Shown: piece by piece, positions 1-5,403 of the stretch
How the letters are laid out: each line of letters begins with the position of its first letter
Position numbering within the stretch: position 1 is the first letter of the stretch
Source: Bacilli bacterium
Lineage (GTDB): Bacteria; Bacillota_I; Bacilli_A; RF39; UBA660
DNA: 6,630 nt
Assembly: GCA_028699175.1 (NCBI GenBank)
Contig: JAQVVC010000002.1
Location: forward strand, 1-6,630
Reading direction: 5' to 3'
The notes under the pieces: generated by a model
Told to the model about the DNA's origin: nothing
Seen by the model: only the letters and a program-made list of their open reading frames with translations
The model's database searches: none
Made by a program: the position numbers and the translations under genes

Positions 1-1
1 T

Positions 2-121
2 GATAAAATATATAATTATTATGACAAAAAAGGAATAGAAATTATTATTTATGGTGTTAATAATAATATTAATAAAAATTTAAATAAAGACTATATAAAA
101 AAGACTAAATATATTATTTAG
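2..121 (+). CDS. 3' end of an unrecognised upstream gene (partial)
   Basis: An open frame enters the window at base 2 and ends at a TAG at 119-121, giving 39 residues with no in-frame start. It reads roughly DKIYNYYDKKGIEIIIYGV and then an Asn/Lys/Ile-rich tail. A hydrophobic Ile/Tyr patch followed by a charged tail looks like a real C-terminus rather than random sequence, and the frame stops just before the ireB promoter, as expected for an upstream gene on the same strand. In many Bacilli alaS lies upstream of ireB, but nothing here resembles the C-terminus of alanyl-tRNA synthetase. I do not recognise the family. In DNA this rich in A+T, stop codons are common, so 39 open codons is modest support. 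Confidence 0.45.
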   Translation, partial: DKIYNYYDKKGIEIIIYGVNNNINKNLNKDYIKKTKYII

Positions 122-150
122 TTGAATTAATAAAATTTTAATGATAAAAT
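122..150 (+). promoter_or_regulatory. Extended -10 promoter for the ireB operon
   Basis: A -35 element TTGAAT (122-127, four of six consensus bases) is followed by a 17-base spacer and a -10 element TAAAAT (145-150, five of six). A TG one base upstream of the -10 (142-143) makes it an extended -10 of the vegetative sigma-A type. Transcription would start near 157, leaving a leader of about 16 bases with the ribosome binding site in it. It directly follows the stop codon of the upstream frame. Confidence 0.65.
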
Positions 151-160
151 GTTATTGTCT

Positions 161-168
161 AGAGGTGG
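161..168 (+). promoter_or_regulatory. Ribosome binding site that fixes the ireB start at 173
   Basis: AGAGGTGG lies 4 bases before the ATG at 173. The in-frame ATG at 149 has no Shine-Dalgarno sequence and overlaps the predicted -10 box, so it would not be on the transcript. The site therefore selects 173 as the start. Confidence 0.75.
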
Positions 169-172
169 TAAA

Positions 173-418
173 ATGCTAGAAAAAACAAATCTATATAATT
201 CTGAAATTTTTGAAGATGCTTTAATTAAAAAAACGCTTCAGGAAGTATATATTTCTCTTGAAGAAAGGGGATATAATCCCGTTAATCAACTAGTTGGATA
301 CTTTATAAGTGGAGATCCTGGTTATATTTCATCATATCAAGATGCTCGTGGAAAAATATCAGAATTAGATCGATCTAAAGTACTTATAACTGTACTGAAA
401 GATTATTTAGATAAATGA
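173..418 (+). CDS. ireB: IreB/ReoM family regulatory phosphoprotein (DUF965)
   Basis: This 81-residue cytoplasmic protein belongs to the IreB (Enterococcus), ReoM (Listeria), YrzL (Bacillus) family. Members are substrates of PASTA-domain Ser/Thr kinases; in Listeria, ReoM controls ClpCP-dependent turnover of MurA and so peptidoglycan synthesis. The family core is clear at residues 33-59, GYNPVNQLVGYFISGDPGY followed by a conserved DAR. Thr5, just before a Tyr-Asn pair, sits where the phosphorylated threonine of ReoM lies, so it is the likely phosphosite; this is inference from remembered homologues. Length fits the family (about 80-90). A longer frame starting at 149 would add eight residues but lacks a ribosome binding site. 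It is the first gene of the operon, and its TGA stop overlaps the ruvX ATG (ATGA), implying translational coupling. Confidence 0.93.
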   Translation: MLEKTNLYNSEIFEDALIKKTLQEVYISLEERGYNPVNQLVGYFISGDPGYISSYQDARGKISELDRSKVLITVLKDYLDK

Positions 419-825
419 AACATTTAGGAATGGATTTAGGAACTAAAACTTTAGGTCTTGCTACTAGTGATAAACTAGGTATTATTGCATCACCTTATAA
501 GTTAATAAGGTTTAATGATATTAATTTATTAATTGAAGAATTACTCGAAATTATAGCAAAAGAAAAAATAGAAGTTCTAGTTTTAGGGTATCCTAAAAAT
601 ATGGATAATTCTTTAGGTTATGCAGTTCAAAGAACAATTAAATTTAAAGAATTATTACAAAGCAAATGTGATTTACCACTATATTTAATTGATGAGCGTT
701 TAAGTACTGTAGAAGCAGAAAATATGCTCATTGATGCAAATGTATCTAGAAAAAAAAGAAAAAAAATAATTGATGAGGTATCAGCAAGTATAATATTAGA
801 TACTTATCTAAGGAAAGTTGGTTAA
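415..825 (+). CDS. ruvX: Putative pre-16S rRNA nuclease / Holliday junction resolvase (YqgF family)
   Basis: This is a 136-residue RuvX/YqgF protein with an RNase H-like fold. In E. coli YqgF takes part in 16S rRNA 5'-end maturation, and some members resolve Holliday junctions. The fold's acidic motifs are present: MDLGTKTLGLATSD at 6-19 (Asp7), the GYPKNMDNSLG strand-loop at 58-68, IDERLSTVEAE at 92-102 (Asp93, Glu94), and a C-terminal IIDEVSASIIL at 118-128 with Asp120. The length matches the family (about 138). The start overlaps the ireB stop by four bases and has no strong ribosome binding site of its own, so coupled translation is likely. Two A8 runs separated by one G (750-766) encode the basic RKKRKK segment at 112-117, which is usual for the family. 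The frame is intact. Confidence 0.95.
   Translation: MKHLGMDLGTKTLGLATSDKLGIIASPYKLIRFNDINLLIEELLEIIAKEKIEVLVLGYPKNMDNSLGYAVQRTIKFKELLQSKCDLPLYLIDERLSTVEAENMLIDANVSRKKRKKIIDEVSASIILDTYLRKVG
811..817 (+). promoter_or_regulatory. Ribosome binding site that fixes the yrzB start at 827
   Basis: AGGAAAG, inside the end of ruvX, lies 9 bases before the ATG at 827. A TTG at 818 in the same frame would add three residues, but it directly abuts this site with no spacer, so the ATG is preferred. Confidence 0.65.
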
Positions 826-826
826 A

Positions 827-1135
827 ATGGATAAAAGCACTGGAAAAATTACAATAAAAAATAATGAAGGAAATCAAATAGAATGTGATGTTTTATTTAC
901 ATTTGATGATGAAGCAACAAAAAATAGTTATATTGTATTTACAGATAATACTTTAGATGAAAGCGGTAATATTAAAGTATATGCTAATACTTTTGATCCT
1001 GAAGGTAAAACCGATGATTTAGGTGAAATAAAAACTGAAAAAGAATGGCAAATCATTGAAAATTTACTAGCTTCATTACAAGAAAAAATAGGAGAAGCAG
1101 AAAATGGGTCAAAATCTGGAGAAGAAACAATATAA
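827..1135 (+). CDS. yrzB: DUF1292 family protein (YrzB-like)
   Basis: This 102-residue acidic protein belongs to the DUF1292/YrzB family, which nearly always sits between ruvX and mltG in Bacilli and has no established biochemical role. Family features are visible: an N-terminal strand pattern with GNQIECDVLFTFDDEAT (about 14-30), NSYIVFTDN (33-41), GNIKVYANTFDPEG (47-60), and a C-terminal TEKEWQIIENLL helix (69-80). It has no signal peptide, membrane segment or catalytic motif, so it is probably a small cytoplasmic protein. It begins one base after the ruvX stop. Its last 32 bases also encode the start of mltG, and the Gly/Ser/Glu tail from that overlap (about residues 93-102) is poorly conserved-looking. 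Family identity is firm; function is unknown. Confidence 0.88.
   Translation: MDKSTGKITIKNNEGNQIECDVLFTFDDEATKNSYIVFTDNTLDESGNIKVYANTFDPEGKTDDLGEIKTEKEWQIIENLLASLQEKIGEAENGSKSGEETI
1090..1094 (+). promoter_or_regulatory. Ribosome binding site for mltG inside yrzB
   Basis: AGGAG lies 9 bases before the mltG ATG at 1104 and within the yrzB coding sequence. It supports a genuine 32-base gene overlap rather than a later mltG start. Confidence 0.65.
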
Positions 1136-2207
1136 TTTAGATTATATTATTTCCAAAATTATTACGATAATTACTATTTTGGGAGTGTTAGCACTTATAG
1201 TATTTATTAGTGCGTCTCTTTTTTTCTTAGCTCCAATTGATAGTAAGGATGAAGCTTTAGTTGATTTTCAAGTTAAAGAAGGAGCATCTAAAATTCAAAT
1301 CGCTGAAGAATTAGATAAAGCAGGAATAATTAAAAATGCTTTCTTTTTTAAGTTTTATATGAAAATTAATGAACATGAAATATATCCAGGAACATATCAA
1401 TTATCAAAAAGTATGTCGGTTGATGAAATTATAAAAATATTAAATAGTGGTAATTCTTTAGAAAATGAAACAATAACTGTTACTTTTATTGAAGGAAAAA
1501 GATTTATAAGTTATGTAAAACAAATAAGCGAAGTTTTTGTCCTTTCTGAAAGTGATATTTTAGCGAAATTATCTAACGAAGAATATTTAACTTCTTTAAT
1601 AGATAAATATTGGTTTTTAAATGAATCAATATTAAATAAAGAAGTCAAATATCCCTTAGAAGGTTATTTGTTTCCTGATACATATATAATTAAAAAGAGT
1701 GCATCGATAGAAGATATTATTAATATAATGCTTACTACTATGGATCAAAAATTAACTATTTATAAAGACGAAATTAATTTATCCAATTATAAAATAAATG
1801 AATTAATTACATTAGCTTCAATTATTGAGTTAGAAGGAGCTAATAGTTTAGATCGAGCTGGAGTAGCGGGCGTATTTTATAATCGATTAAAAAATGGTTG
1901 GACATTAGGTTCAGATGTTACTACTTATTATGCTGTTGATAAGAATTTTGATGTTGATTTATCATTAAATGATATAAATTTATGTAGTCCTTATAATACG
2001 AGGGGAACATGTGTACATGGACTTCCTATCGGACCTATTGCAAGTCCTAGTTTAGCCTCAATTTCGGCAGTAATAGAACCTACAAATCATGAATATTTTT
2101 ACTTCGTTGCTGATAAATCAAAAAATACTCATTATAGCAAGACAGAAGCTGAACATCGTGATATAATAAATAAGTTAAAAAAAGAAGGCAATTGGTTTGA
2201 ATATTAG
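1104..2207 (+). CDS. mltG: Endolytic peptidoglycan transglycosylase MltG (YceG-like)
   Basis: MltG is a membrane-anchored lytic transglycosylase that cuts nascent glycan strands and is thought to set strand length or end polymerisation. The 367-residue protein has a short cytoplasmic N-terminus, one membrane helix (about 19-43), a LysM-like region (about 51-115) and the YceG catalytic domain. Motifs seen are LEGYLFPDTY (185-194), LASIIELEGA (237-246) with Glu242 at the position of the E. coli catalytic Glu218, GVFYNRL (256-262), LGSDVTTYYA (268-277), and SPYNTR followed by GLPIGPIASPSLASI (295-320). The usual SDPT is SDVT here. All essential motifs and the expected length (about 340-370) are present, so it should be active outside the membrane. 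It shares an operon with the cell-wall regulator IreB. The start follows an AGGAG at 1090 and overlaps yrzB. Confidence 0.95.
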   Translation: MGQNLEKKQYNLDYIISKIITIITILGVLALIVFISASLFFLAPIDSKDEALVDFQVKEGASKIQIAEELDKAGIIKNAFFFKFYMKINEHEIYPGTYQLSKSMSVDEIIKILNSGNSLENETITVTFIEGKRFISYVKQISEVFVLSESDILAKLSNEEYLTSLIDKYWFLNESILNKEVKYPLEGYLFPDTYIIKKSASIEDIINIMLTTMDQKLTIYKDEINLSNYKINELITLASIIELEGANSLDRAGVAGVFYNRLKNGWTLGSDVTTYYAVDKNFDVDLSLNDINLCSPYNTRGTCVHGLPIGPIASPSLASISAVIEPTNHEYFYFVADKSKNTHYSKTEAEHRDIINKLKKEGNWFEY

Positions 2208-2219
2208 GAGGACACGCAA

Positions 2220-2816
2220 ATGAAAGAAGTTATTGCTGAAATGGAACGGTATGCTATTACTAATAATGTACCAATCATAGAATTAGATTCAATAAAATTT
2301 ATTATGAAATATATTAAATTAAATAATGTAAAAAATGTTTTAGAGATAGGATCAGCAATCGGATATTCGGCTATATTGATGGCCAATGCTACTGATAATG
2401 TTGAAATAACAACTATTGAAAAAGATGAAAAAAGATATAAAGAAGCCGTTAAAAATGTTAACAAATGTGGTTTAGATAAAAGAATTGATATTGTCTTTAA
2501 TGATGCTTTGGAAGTTAATTTAGCAGGTCATAGTTATGATTTAATATTTATAGATGCCGCTAAAGGTTCATACATTAAATTTTTTGAAAAATTTTGTCAT
2601 TATTTAAATCCTGGTGGAGTAATAATAACTGATAATTTAAAATTTCATGGACTTGTAAATAATAAAAGTTCTGTAAATACTAAAAGCTTAAGAGGTATTG
2701 TCGATAAAATCGAAAAATATATTAGTTTTTTAAATGATAATAAAGATTATATAACTAAATTTTATGATATAGGAGACGGCTTATCAGTAAGCATTAAAAA
2801 AAATAATGAAAAATAA
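2220..2816 (+). CDS. trmR: tRNA 5-hydroxyuridine methyltransferase (O-methyltransferase family 3)
   Basis: This 198-residue class I SAM-dependent methyltransferase matches B. subtilis YrrM/TrmR, which methylates 5-hydroxyuridine at tRNA wobble position 34 to give 5-methoxyuridine. SAM motif I is VLEIGSAIGYSAI (40-52); ITTIEKDEKRYKEA (64-77) follows the acidic ribose-binding strand; YDLIFIDAAKGSY (106-118) with Asp112 and GGVIITDNL (132-140) with Asp138-Asn139 supply the usual divalent-metal ligands; IGDGLSVSIK (184-193) is the family's C-terminal strand. It begins at the segment MERYAITNNVPI, about 19 residues into typical homologues, so the first helix seems to be missing. The start is firm: AGGAGG at 2206-2211 overlaps the mltG stop, 8 bases before the ATG. 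The next two genes encode the enzymes that make its substrate, which strongly supports the tRNA assignment over a catechol-type methyltransferase. Confidence 0.88.
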   Translation: MKEVIAEMERYAITNNVPIIELDSIKFIMKYIKLNNVKNVLEIGSAIGYSAILMANATDNVEITTIEKDEKRYKEAVKNVNKCGLDKRIDIVFNDALEVNLAGHSYDLIFIDAAKGSYIKFFEKFCHYLNPGGVIITDNLKFHGLVNNKSSVNTKSLRGIVDKIEKYISFLNDNKDYITKFYDIGDGLSVSIKKNNEK

Positions 2817-3594
2817 TAAAATATTAATATATTTAAATAATTTGGAAGATATAGCAAAATATAAGGAAATTGGGATAACTAATTTTCTTTTTGCACTAGA
2901 AGATTTTTCTATAGGGTATCAAACTTTTAAGTTAAATGAGTTAGCGAATTTAGATATTAATGTTTATTTAAATATCAATATTATAATGGATACTAAAAAA
3001 ATAGCTAAATTTAAAAAATTAATTAATAAGTTAACTTTTGTCAAAGGTATTTTTTTTGAAGATGTGGGTTTATATAATATTTTAAAAAACACTAAGATAC
3101 CTTTAATTTGGAATCAAGCTCATTTTGTAATTAATAGTAAAAGTATTAATTTTTGGCTTGAAAGAGTAGAAAGTGCTTCTTTAGCAAATGAACTTACAAT
3201 TGATGAAATTAAATATATTTTAAATAATGCTAATAAATCATTAATAATGTCAGTTTATGGTTTGAATATAGCTATGTATTCAAGAAGATATTTACTTTCC
3301 TATTTTAATAAATATAATAACTTAAAGATAATTAAAAATGGTTTTTTAAATGTAAATAATCAAGATAATAGTTTTTATATCATAGAAAATAAAAATGGAA
3401 CAGCTTTATTTTATAATAAAGCATTTAATTATATACCTTATCTAAATGAAATAGATGATCAAAAAATAAAATTCTATTTAATTAATCATCCCCATATTAA
3501 TTTTGAAATAGTTAATGATTTAATTAATCATAAAGAAGTAATAAGTGAAGAAAAGTTTTTAAAAACAAAAACGATTTATAAATTGGAGGGATAA
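2806..3594 (+). CDS. trhP1: Peptidase U32-like tRNA hydroxylation protein, YrrN/TrhP1 type
   Basis: This 262-residue protein corresponds by motif and position to B. subtilis YrrN (TrhP1), which works with YrrO (TrhP2) to hydroxylate U34 of tRNAs before TrmR methylation. U32-family features seen are GIFFEDVGL (81-89), WNQAHFVINSKSINFWLE (102-119), the conserved ASLANELTIDEI (124-135), and YGLNIAMYSRRYLLSYF (151-167), which resembles the HG-x-MMxSRR-type motif. It has no cysteine anywhere, so it cannot carry the four-cysteine cluster seen in its neighbour; it may be a partner rather than the cluster-bearing subunit (inference). It is shorter than B. subtilis YrrN (about 309). It overlaps trmR by 11 bases and has no clear Shine-Dalgarno, which suggests coupled translation. 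Despite the peptidase name, protease activity is not implied. Confidence 0.8.
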   Translation: MKNNKILIYLNNLEDIAKYKEIGITNFLFALEDFSIGYQTFKLNELANLDINVYLNINIIMDTKKIAKFKKLINKLTFVKGIFFEDVGLYNILKNTKIPLIWNQAHFVINSKSINFWLERVESASLANELTIDEIKYILNNANKSLIMSVYGLNIAMYSRRYLLSYFNKYNNLKIIKNGFLNVNNQDNSFYIIENKNGTALFYNKAFNYIPYLNEIDDQKIKFYLINHPHINFEIVNDLINHKEVISEEKFLKTKTIYKLEG

Positions 3595-3597
3595 ACT

Positions 3598-4791
3598 ATG
3601 ATTGAGCTATTAGCACCAGCTGGAGATATAAAAAAATTAAAAATAGCATTACATTATGGAGCAGATGCTATTTATTTTGGTGGTCAAAATTTCGGTTTAA
3701 GAGCTAATGCTAAAAATTTTTCTAATGAAGAAATAAAAGAAGCAGTAAATTTAGCTCATAGTTTAAATAAAAAAGTTTATGTAACCGTTAATATTATTTT
3801 TCATGATGAAAACTTTAAAGATTTAGAAAACTATTTACGATATTTAGATAATATAAATGTTGATGCTATTATGGTAAGTGATGTCGCAGTTTTAGATATT
3901 TGTAATAAACTTAATTTAAAATTAAAAAGATTTATATCAACGCAAGCAAGTATCTTAAATAAAGAAGCTGCTTTATTTTATAAAGAATTAGGGGCATCAA
4001 GAATAGTACTTGCTCGAGAAGCTATGAAAGAAGATGTTATTTCAATTAAAAAAGCATCTCATCTTAGTTTAGAAACTTTTGTTCACGGAGCTATGTGTAC
4101 TTCATTTAGTGGCCGCTGTATATTATCAAATTATTGTACTAATAGAGATTCTAATCGTGGTGGTTGTGCTCAAGTTTGTAGATGGAATTTTTCTTTTTTT
4201 GATCTTGATAATAATCTAATTAGTGATAATTTTTGGATGTCACCTAAAGATTTAAATATGTCTACATCAATAATTGATATGATTGATAGTGGTATAGATT
4301 CCTTTAAAATTGAAGGAAGAATGAGAAGTATATATTATATAGCAACAATTCTTCATGTTTATCGTAATATTTTTGATAAAATAAGTACTAATACATTAAA
4401 TAAATCATATACTAACTACTACCTTAATGTATTAAAAAGATGTGCTAATAGAGAAACTGCACCCCAATTCTTTAATAAATTTCCTGATGAAAATGATCAA
4501 TATTATTTAGAAAATCGAGATGAAGTATCAAATCAAGATTTTTTAGGTATCGTCCTTGAAAATAAGAAAGGAATAATTACTATTGAACAAAGGAATTATT
4601 TTAAGCTAGGAGATATAGTCCAATTTTTTGGCCCTAATATAGAAATGTTAAACTATAAAATTGATCAAATATACAACGAAAAAATGGAATCAATTGAAGT
4701 TGCAAATCATCCCCAAATGATTATAAAAATCAAAGCAAATTTACCGGTTTCTAAGTTTGATATGATGAGATGCAAATTATTTGACATTTAG
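3598..4791 (+). CDS. trhP2: Peptidase U32 family tRNA 5-hydroxyuridine synthesis protein, YrrO/TrhP2 type
   Basis: This 397-residue U32-family protein is the counterpart of B. subtilis YrrO (TrhP2) and E. coli TrhP (YegQ), which hydroxylate tRNA wobble uridine to 5-hydroxyuridine. The N-terminus ELLAPAGD (3-10) plus YGADAIYFGGQNFGLRA (20-36) is the family signature. STQASILN (114-121), SRIVLAREA (134-142), FVHGAMCTSFSGRC (161-174), NRGGCAQVCRW (186-196), SPKDLN (215-220) and SFKIEGRMRS (235-244) follow in the usual order. Cys167, Cys174, Cys190 and Cys194 (C-x6-C-x15-C-x3-C) match the conserved cysteines thought to bind an iron-sulfur cluster. A fifth, Cys180, is extra. A C-terminal beta-rich domain lies at about 313-397. 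The GGAGGG at 3585-3590 is 7 bases before the ATG. It starts three bases after the trhP1 stop. Confidence 0.9.
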   Translation: MIELLAPAGDIKKLKIALHYGADAIYFGGQNFGLRANAKNFSNEEIKEAVNLAHSLNKKVYVTVNIIFHDENFKDLENYLRYLDNINVDAIMVSDVAVLDICNKLNLKLKRFISTQASILNKEAALFYKELGASRIVLAREAMKEDVISIKKASHLSLETFVHGAMCTSFSGRCILSNYCTNRDSNRGGCAQVCRWNFSFFDLDNNLISDNFWMSPKDLNMSTSIIDMIDSGIDSFKIEGRMRSIYYIATILHVYRNIFDKISTNTLNKSYTNYYLNVLKRCANRETAPQFFNKFPDENDQYYLENRDEVSNQDFLGIVLENKKGIITIEQRNYFKLGDIVQFFGPNIEMLNYKIDQIYNEKMESIEVANHPQMIIKIKANLPVSKFDMMRCKLFDI

Positions 4792-4809
4792 ATATATTTG
4801 TAGTATCCT
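4781..4809 (+). promoter_or_regulatory. Probable greA promoter inside the trhP2 3' end
   Basis: A perfect -35 TTGACA (4781-4786) within the last codons of trhP2 is followed by a 17-base spacer and TATCCT (4804-4809, four of six). Transcription would start near 4816, about 31 bases before greA. No terminator lies between trhP2 and greA, so read-through from the upstream operon is also possible. Confidence 0.5.
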
Positions 4810-4846
4810 TATTTAGATTTAATTAAACAAGAAGGGAAAATGTGTT

Positions 4847-5317
4847 ATGACAAGAAAGGAAATTCACTTAACTAGCGAAGGATTTTTAGAGTTAGAAACT
4901 GAATTAAACACGCTTAAAACTGAAAGAAGACCTCAGATTATCGATGCTATTAAAGAAGCCAGAGCACAAGGTGATTTATCAGAAAACGCTGATTATGATG
5001 CAGCAAGAACTGAACAAGCTGAAGTAGAAAGTAGAATCACTGAACTTGAATATATGTTAAGCAATGCAAAAATTATTGAAAAAAAGAAAGCAAATGGAGT
5101 AGTAGTTTTAGGTTCTATAGTATTAATCGAATATATAGATAATAAAGAAACTGAAGAATACCAAATTGTTGGATCTATGGAAGCAGATCCTTTTGAAAAT
5201 AAAATCTCAAATGAATCTCCTATTGGAAAAGCAATTATAAATAAAAAAGTAGGAGACATCTTAAGTGTTGAATCGCCAACTTGTAGTTATAAAATAAAAA
5301 TTATTAAAATTGATTAA
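4847..5317 (+). CDS. greA: Transcription elongation factor GreA
   Basis: GreA enters the secondary channel of RNA polymerase and stimulates cleavage of backtracked RNA 3' ends, rescuing stalled complexes. The 156-residue length matches the family (E. coli 158). The N-terminal coiled coil (about 8-75) carries the diagnostic tip GDLSENADYDAA (42-53), with Asp43 and Glu46 as the acidic pair that helps coordinate magnesium in the polymerase active site. The C-terminal FKBP-like domain has YQIVGSMEADPFENKIS (105-121) followed by the conserved SPIGKA (124-129) and KKVGD (133-137). The start follows GAAGGGA at 4831-4837, 9 bases upstream; an out-of-frame ATG at 4840 ends quickly. In B. subtilis, udk (uridine kinase) lies between yrrO and greA, but it is absent here. 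Confidence 0.97.
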   Translation: MTRKEIHLTSEGFLELETELNTLKTERRPQIIDAIKEARAQGDLSENADYDAARTEQAEVESRITELEYMLSNAKIIEKKKANGVVVLGSIVLIEYIDNKETEEYQIVGSMEADPFENKISNESPIGKAIINKKVGDILSVESPTCSYKIKIIKID

Positions 5318-5328
5318 TAATTTTTTTT
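5296..5328 (+). terminator. Probable intrinsic terminator after greA (all-A/T stem)
   Basis: A perfect 12-base inverted repeat, 5296-5307 with 5314-5325, surrounds a six-base loop (AATTGA). A run of eight T residues covers 5321-5328, of which the last three follow the stem. The hairpin spans the greA stop codon. The stem has no G-C pair, so it is weaker than typical terminators, but its position between greA and the independent tig promoter fits that role. Confidence 0.55.
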
Positions 5329-5347
5329 ATAATGATTATGATAAGAG

Positions 5348-5376
5348 TTGCATAAAATTGAGATATAAAGTATAAT
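5348..5376 (+). promoter_or_regulatory. tig promoter (sigma-A type)
   Basis: A perfect -10 TATAAT (5371-5376) lies 17 bases after a weaker -35, TTGCAT (5348-5353, three of six). Transcription would start near 5383, about 20 bases before the tig ATG, with the strong AAGGAGG (5391-5397) in the leader. Confidence 0.65.
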
Positions 5377-5403
5377 AAATAAGACTTTACAAGGAGGAAA
5401 AAG

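Noticed and set aside
104..122. Terminator for the upstream gene
   Set aside because: There is a perfect 8-base A/T-rich stem with a 3-base loop over the stop codon, but no T tract follows. It is recorded as a weak hairpin only.
818..826. TTG start for yrzB
   Set aside because: It directly abuts AGGAAAG with no spacer, whereas the ATG at 827 has a 9-base spacer and gives the expected N-terminus.
2204..2464. 86-residue minus-strand open frame opposite trmR
   Set aside because: It lies opposite the clear SAM-binding region of trmR. It has no ribosome binding site of note and looks like an antisense shadow rich in Ile/Ser/Phe.
4840..4875. Small frame from the ATG at 4840 ahead of greA
   Set aside because: It is out of frame with greA and stops after 11 codons, with no sign of a conserved leader peptide. 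The spacing of the ribosome binding site favours 4847.
4993..5259. 88-residue minus-strand open frame opposite greA
   Set aside because: It is antisense to the conserved GreA coiled coil and C-terminal domain. Its hydrophobic Ser/Ile composition is what antisense of Lys/Glu/Ala-rich coding DNA gives.
5328..5345. Fur-box-like triple hexamer (TATAAT GATTAT GATAAG) upstream of tig
   Set aside because: Each hexamer fits the GATAAT pattern with one mismatch, but such matches are expected by chance in DNA this AT-rich. Iron control of trigger factor has no support here.
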